Shown one piece after another: positions 57,458 to 60,679 of a DNA stretch of 60,679 nucleotides. The notes below the pieces were generated by a model. That model had not been told where the DNA came from. It saw nothing but the letters and a program-made list of their open reading frames with translations, and did not search any database. The stretch spans positions 15,454-76,132 of the forward strand of contig DDGG01000014.1 of the NCBI GenBank assembly GCA_002337525.1, written 5' to 3'. A program made the position numbers and the translations under genes. The stretch's first letter is position 1, and each line of letters begins with the position of its first letter. This stretch comes from Alphaproteobacteria bacterium UBA1908. Lineage in GTDB: Bacteria; Pseudomonadota; Alphaproteobacteria; Caedimonadales; UBA1908.

Positions 57458-57961
57458 ATGCATCCCCCATCGTCGACCCTTTTTCGGCAAACATTATCCC
57501 GCTTTGCAACGGGCGTTAGCATTCTCACGTCTAATAATAACGGGACCTGCCTTGGCGTTACTATCAATTCTCTAGCCTCTGTCTCACTCGATCCACCTCT
57601 CGTTTTATTCAGTCTCAAAAAATCTTCTCCACGCTATACCTTTTTTAAAGAATGCAAAAGCTATGCCATCAGTGTCTTAAGTGAATCACAAAAGTTTCTC
57701 TCAAATCATTTTGCGCGACAAGGAGACGCAAACTGGCAGGACTTTGATCTCCTGAAAAACGAGCCCAGCCCTCTTTTCCAGGAAGCTCTTGCTCACCTGA
57801 AAGGACATCCTGAAGCTTTTTATGAGGGAGGAGATCATACAATTTTTTTGGTTCGCGTAACTCACATGGCTTTTAACGAAAATCAAAAACCGCTTCTTTT
57901 TTACAAAAGTGATTATCATACTTTGGAAGAAGAAAAACTGCCTTTAGAAAATGCCCTTTAA
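57458..57961 (+). CDS. Flavin reductase-like domain protein
   Basis: A 167-residue split-barrel FMN-binding protein of the flavin reductase (DIM6/NTAB) family. It would reduce free FMN or FAD with NAD(P)H for a partner oxidoreductase. Features are LSRFATGVSILTSN, GTCLGVTINSLASVSLDPPL with VLFSLKKSSP (the flavin site), FKECKSYAISVLSESQKFLS and the terminal GDHTIFLVRVTHM. The ATG at 57458 has GGTCAGGAGA upstream. It is divergent from motA and starts a three-gene run with the SagB-type enzyme (88-base gap) and the POT transporter, so it may supply reduced flavin or share a substrate with the SagB-type enzyme. Confidence 0.85.
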   Translation: MHPPSSTLFRQTLSRFATGVSILTSNNNGTCLGVTINSLASVSLDPPLVLFSLKKSSPRYTFFKECKSYAISVLSESQKFLSNHFARQGDANWQDFDLLKNEPSPLFQEALAHLKGHPEAFYEGGDHTIFLVRVTHMAFNENQKPLLFYKSDYHTLEEEKLPLENAL

Positions 57962-58049
57962 AAAGTAATCTTCTTAAAGATTATGATTTCTTTTGCGACC
58001 AACCTTACCTATAATTTTCTTGTAAACAGTCAATCATGGAGGGCCTTCA

Positions 58050-59141
58050 TTGATCAATACGTCAAGGACAAAACCCTACTATATTAATCCAGATTTATTT
58101 TTTCTTTTTGAAAAGAATTCTTTTTGTCTCTGGAATTACAGGGATCATGAGCAATTCGAGATTCAAAAAGACCTGATTGAGCTTTTAATAGAAATAGCCC
58201 GGGACAAATCCATTCCAAAAGACCATCCCTTACTGAAAGATTTGCTGGAAAACAACATCATCAGCACAACCCCCTATCAGGATACTCAATGGGGGTGGGA
58301 TAAATTATCTCACATGTTTCATAAGGGGACCCAGAACATTCCCGAACTTTTTCAAAAAAGAACAAAAGAGGAAATGATCACCGACTTTATTGGCTTTTCA
58401 AAAGGCTATGCCGAACGAAAATCGAAAGGCTCTCCCCCTAAAAAATCAGCCACCTTTCAGTTATCAAAGGTTGAGAAAAACCCTCAAACTCTCTCCTTTG
58501 TCGAGACTGTTAAAAAGCGTTTTACGTCCCGATATTTTTCGGGTAAAAGCCTTTCGGAAAAGGATTTTAGCACAATGCTATACTATACGTTTGGCAATTG
58601 TCATTCCGGTTGGGAAGGTATTAGTGAATCCGTTCATCTTGTTGGCAACCGCAAAACCAGCCCCTCTGCAGGCGGGGTTCATTCTATTCAAGCCTTTGTG
58701 GTCGTTTTTGCGATCGAGGGTATTAAGCCGGGACTTTATTTGTATGATGCCATTGATCATGCCTTGACTTTTATCCACTCAAAAGCCGACTATCAAACCC
58801 TGATACCCCTTATGGCGGACCAATTTTATCTGGAAGGTCTTGCTTTTGGTGTATTTCTTGTCTCCGACTTAACAAAAGTATGGGAAAAATATCTGCATTC
58901 TCGTGCGTATCGTGAAATTTTCCTGGACGCAGGCCATCTCTCCCAAATGTTGCAACTATGGGCAACGTCATTATCACATGAAACCTGGATCTCTGGATAT
59001 TTCAGGGATGATGACTTAATGGAATATCTACAGATCCAGGACGAGACCAAAGCGCCTCTTCTATTTGTGGGAATTGGCAAGGGTGAAAGAACCCCTCTTC
59101 ATCCTGATATGGCAGCGGCATTGAAAAAATATGGCCGCTAA
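58050..59141 (+). CDS. SagB-type dehydrogenase (nitroreductase-fold, azoline-oxidase-like)
   Basis: A 363-residue protein with the two-part layout of SagB-type dehydrogenases. The N-terminal part (about 1-130) begins PYYINPDLFFLFEKNSFCLW. The FMN-binding nitroreductase domain (about 150-360) has VKKRFTSRYFSGKSLSEKDF, RKTSPSAGGVHSIQAFVVVF and IKPGLYLYDAIDHALTF. In thiazole/oxazole RiPP pathways these enzymes oxidise azolines to azoles. No YcaO cyclodehydratase or precursor peptide gene is seen nearby, so the substrate is open. The TTG start has GGAGG seven bases upstream. It overlaps the transporter gene by 11 bases, indicating a shared pathway. Confidence 0.82.
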   Translation: MINTSRTKPYYINPDLFFLFEKNSFCLWNYRDHEQFEIQKDLIELLIEIARDKSIPKDHPLLKDLLENNIISTTPYQDTQWGWDKLSHMFHKGTQNIPELFQKRTKEEMITDFIGFSKGYAERKSKGSPPKKSATFQLSKVEKNPQTLSFVETVKKRFTSRYFSGKSLSEKDFSTMLYYTFGNCHSGWEGISESVHLVGNRKTSPSAGGVHSIQAFVVVFAIEGIKPGLYLYDAIDHALTFIHSKADYQTLIPLMADQFYLEGLAFGVFLVSDLTKVWEKYLHSRAYREIFLDAGHLSQMLQLWATSLSHETWISGYFRDDDLMEYLQIQDETKAPLLFVGIGKGERTPLHPDMAAALKKYGR

Positions 59142-60561
59142 TAGACATCCCCTGTTGCTGCACCTCTATTCCAGCGTCCATTTTTTTGAGCGTTTCAGCT
59201 ACTATGGTATCCGTTCCCTCCTTCTTTTATATTTGGTTACAAAGCTCGATTTCACAGACTGTAAATCCTACGCTATTTTCGGAGTATACGGCACCTTGAC
59301 CTACGTCACCCCTTTGATAGGCGGCTATGTTTCCGATAGGTTCATTGGTCTCTCGGGCGCACTTTGGAGTGGTCTGTTTTGTATGCTCCTTGGTTATATT
59401 GGTCTTTTGATTCCCAACAATACCACGGCTTTTTTTATGGGACTGGGCCTTATTGCAACGGGCTCTGGCCTCTATAAACCCAATATGAACGCCCTGATCG
59501 GGAGTCTTTATACAAAAGAGGACCCACAAAAAGGATCCGCCTATACTCTCTTTTATGTCTATCAAAATGCGGGATCGTTTTTGGCCCCCCTCATTTGTGG
59601 TAGCCTGGGCCTATCCATGGGATGGCTTTATGGCTTTGCTCTCGCTTGTATGGGGGTGATTATTGGACTGGGGATCCTGTTTTATGCTCAAAAAAAGCAA
59701 CATACGCCCAATCTTCCTGCCATCCCCTTTAAATATCAACTCGGAACCCTTGTTTGCCTTGTTTCAGGAGCTCTGATCCTCTCTGCTATTCTGGGACGTG
59801 TTATTTACTATGGCGAAGAATCTCTGGATATTTTGTTGGGATTATCCCTGATTTATGGACTTGTGTTCTGGAAACACTATCGTTCTTGTACAGAAGATGA
59901 AAAAAAGAACATGCTTCTTATTCTTGTCGGTATTATGGCAGTGGCCTTATCTGGCGCCCTGATCAGCCATGGAGAAACAGTTTTTACACTTTTCATGAAA
60001 CGTAATGTGGACCCCCTATTCTTAAACACTAAAGTTCCCGTAACCTTCATTCAATCAATAGATCCCCTGACCATTATTGTTTTAGGATCTTTGACACCTT
60101 TCTTATGGAAAGCCTTTGGCAAACGACAAATGACAGATACAGGAAAAATCCTGTCAGGATTTGGAATGATCGTATTGGCCTATGCCTATCTTTATATTTT
60201 ATGTGCTTATTTTCATGAAAATTATCTGATATCGGTGCTGCCTTTTGCCCTTGGCTTAGTCGTTCTGGCTGCTGCTGATATTTTCATTTATCCTAATGTG
60301 CTTACTTTTTGTTCCAGACGCACACCGGAACATCTCACCGCCATTGTCATGGGATTTGTTGTTTTCGGGATGGCTCTTTCTCAGTTATTTGGAACTTATC
60401 TTGCCAAAATTTCTTCGGTCAGATTAATTAATACAACTCCCGCAAAATCCTGGCTCGCCTATCAGGATTTCTTTTATACGATGGCTGTGACTTCGGCTCT
60501 CATCCTGATCATATTATGGATTTTCATCAGATGGATTGGGACAAAGAAAACCCGCCCGTAA
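59131..60561 (+). CDS. POT/PTR-family transporter (peptide-type MFS)
   Basis: A 12-14-helix POT-family transporter of 476 residues. Family features are HFFERFSYYGIRSLLLLYLV in helix 1, GGYVSDRFIGLSGALWSGLF and the PTR2 motif GSGLYKPNMNALIGSLYTKE, then AYTLFYVYQNAGSFLAPLI. POT proteins usually import di- and tripeptides with protons. The proton-coupling E-x-x-E-R motif of helix 1 reads His17-x-x-Glu20-Arg21, so the first Glu is lost, which may alter coupling or substrate. The ATG at 59131 lies within the end of the SagB-type gene, implying coupled translation and a shared substrate or product. Confidence 0.85.
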   Translation: MAANRHPLLLHLYSSVHFFERFSYYGIRSLLLLYLVTKLDFTDCKSYAIFGVYGTLTYVTPLIGGYVSDRFIGLSGALWSGLFCMLLGYIGLLIPNNTTAFFMGLGLIATGSGLYKPNMNALIGSLYTKEDPQKGSAYTLFYVYQNAGSFLAPLICGSLGLSMGWLYGFALACMGVIIGLGILFYAQKKQHTPNLPAIPFKYQLGTLVCLVSGALILSAILGRVIYYGEESLDILLGLSLIYGLVFWKHYRSCTEDEKKNMLLILVGIMAVALSGALISHGETVFTLFMKRNVDPLFLNTKVPVTFIQSIDPLTIIVLGSLTPFLWKAFGKRQMTDTGKILSGFGMIVLAYAYLYILCAYFHENYLISVLPFALGLVVLAAADIFIYPNVLTFCSRRTPEHLTAIVMGFVVFGMALSQLFGTYLAKISSVRLINTTPAKSWLAYQDFFYTMAVTSALILIILWIFIRWIGTKKTRP

Positions 60562-60585
60562 AGCTGTCCTCCAGAGGGCCCCCTT

Positions 60586-60679
60586 CATTTCCCGTCATCC
60601 AGAGGGGGGCAACACCCCCCGTCGGGATCTAAATGGACTGTTCTATGCGCACCAGAGGTAATGAGATTCTTCCCTCGCT
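60586..60679. repeat. Intergenic palindromic repeat element, cut by window end
   Basis: TCCCGTCATCCAGA and then GGGGGGCAACACCCCCC (a perfect G6/C6 hairpin with a CAACA loop), followed by CGTCGGGATC and, at the end, TTCCCTCGCT. TCCCGTCATCCAGA is the reverse complement of sequence in the 26000 repeats, and TTCCCTCGCT occurs at 25968. It belongs to a dispersed intergenic repeat family. Confidence 0.55.

Noticed and set aside
57983..58087. 34-residue frame just before the SagB-type gene, considered as a RiPP precursor
   Set aside because: It overlaps the start of the SagB-type gene by 38 bases, has no Cys and no leader/core pattern; the sequence also provides that gene's ribosome site.

Overview
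The window reads as a chromosome segment of a moderately AT-rich alphaproteobacterium. Core gene orders typical of that class are visible: pcm/rhodanese/tolC/popZ, mutY next to a DUF721 gene, ffh-rpsP-rimM-trmD-rplS, pdhA-pdhB-pdhC, hisS-prfA-prmC, and lysC close to ptsP. The accessory genes point to a host-associated lineage, perhaps Holosporales-like protist symbionts; that placement is inference. The signs are many signal-peptide proteins, secreted leucine-rich-repeat proteins, a secreted nuclease with nuclear-localisation-like basic clusters, an organophosphate/sugar-phosphate antiporter, an EamA metabolite transporter and small LuxR-type regulators. Flagellar motor genes motAB show that motility has not simply been lost.

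Layout. 1-2259: 3' part of a tRNA-Gly, a small exported protein, and a ribokinase/LysE-type exporter pair. 2439-7601: pcm, rhodanese, tolC, popZ, then mutY and dciA. 7607-17782: accessory stretch with an exported exonuclease, unknown exported proteins, a GST, an OPA transporter, hemB with a small lipoprotein, a trypsin-like protease and two tandem LuxR-type regulators. 17793-21627: ffh and the ribosomal/tRNA modification genes, with a promoter and hairpin just ahead of ffh. 21703-26482: second accessory island with exported proteins, a recent tandem duplication of LRR proteins, two small exported proteins sharing a near-identical block, a protease remnant and degenerate tandem repeats. 26483-29973: pyruvate dehydrogenase E1 alpha, E1 beta and E2. 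30159-40738: prmC, prfA, hisS, zntB, a RodZ-like gene, ptsP, a nitronate monooxygenase/FabK-like gene and lysC. 40972-41118: a promoter-hairpin-terminator unit that looks like an unannotated small RNA. 41502-42653: lipoprotein and UmuD-like protein.

43246-55073 is an HK97-type phage or gene-transfer-agent-like block on the minus strand. It has portal, prohead protease, major capsid, connector, head closure, DUF3168, several orphan late proteins, endolysin and 3TM holin. No terminase, tail tube, tape measure, integrase or repressor is visible. The capsid gene needs a -1 frame change near its 3' end, and a transporter plus an exported protein sit inside the block. 55411-57322 is motB/motA. 57458-60561 is a compact cassette of flavin reductase, SagB-type dehydrogenase and POT-family transporter.

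The most unusual items are the exported DEDDh exonuclease with NLS-like motifs, the flavin reductase/SagB/POT cassette, the partial capsid block with its frameshifted capsid gene, the small RNA candidate at 41008, and the paired secreted-protein families at 22527-25603. All identifications come from reading motifs and gene order; no database search was run.
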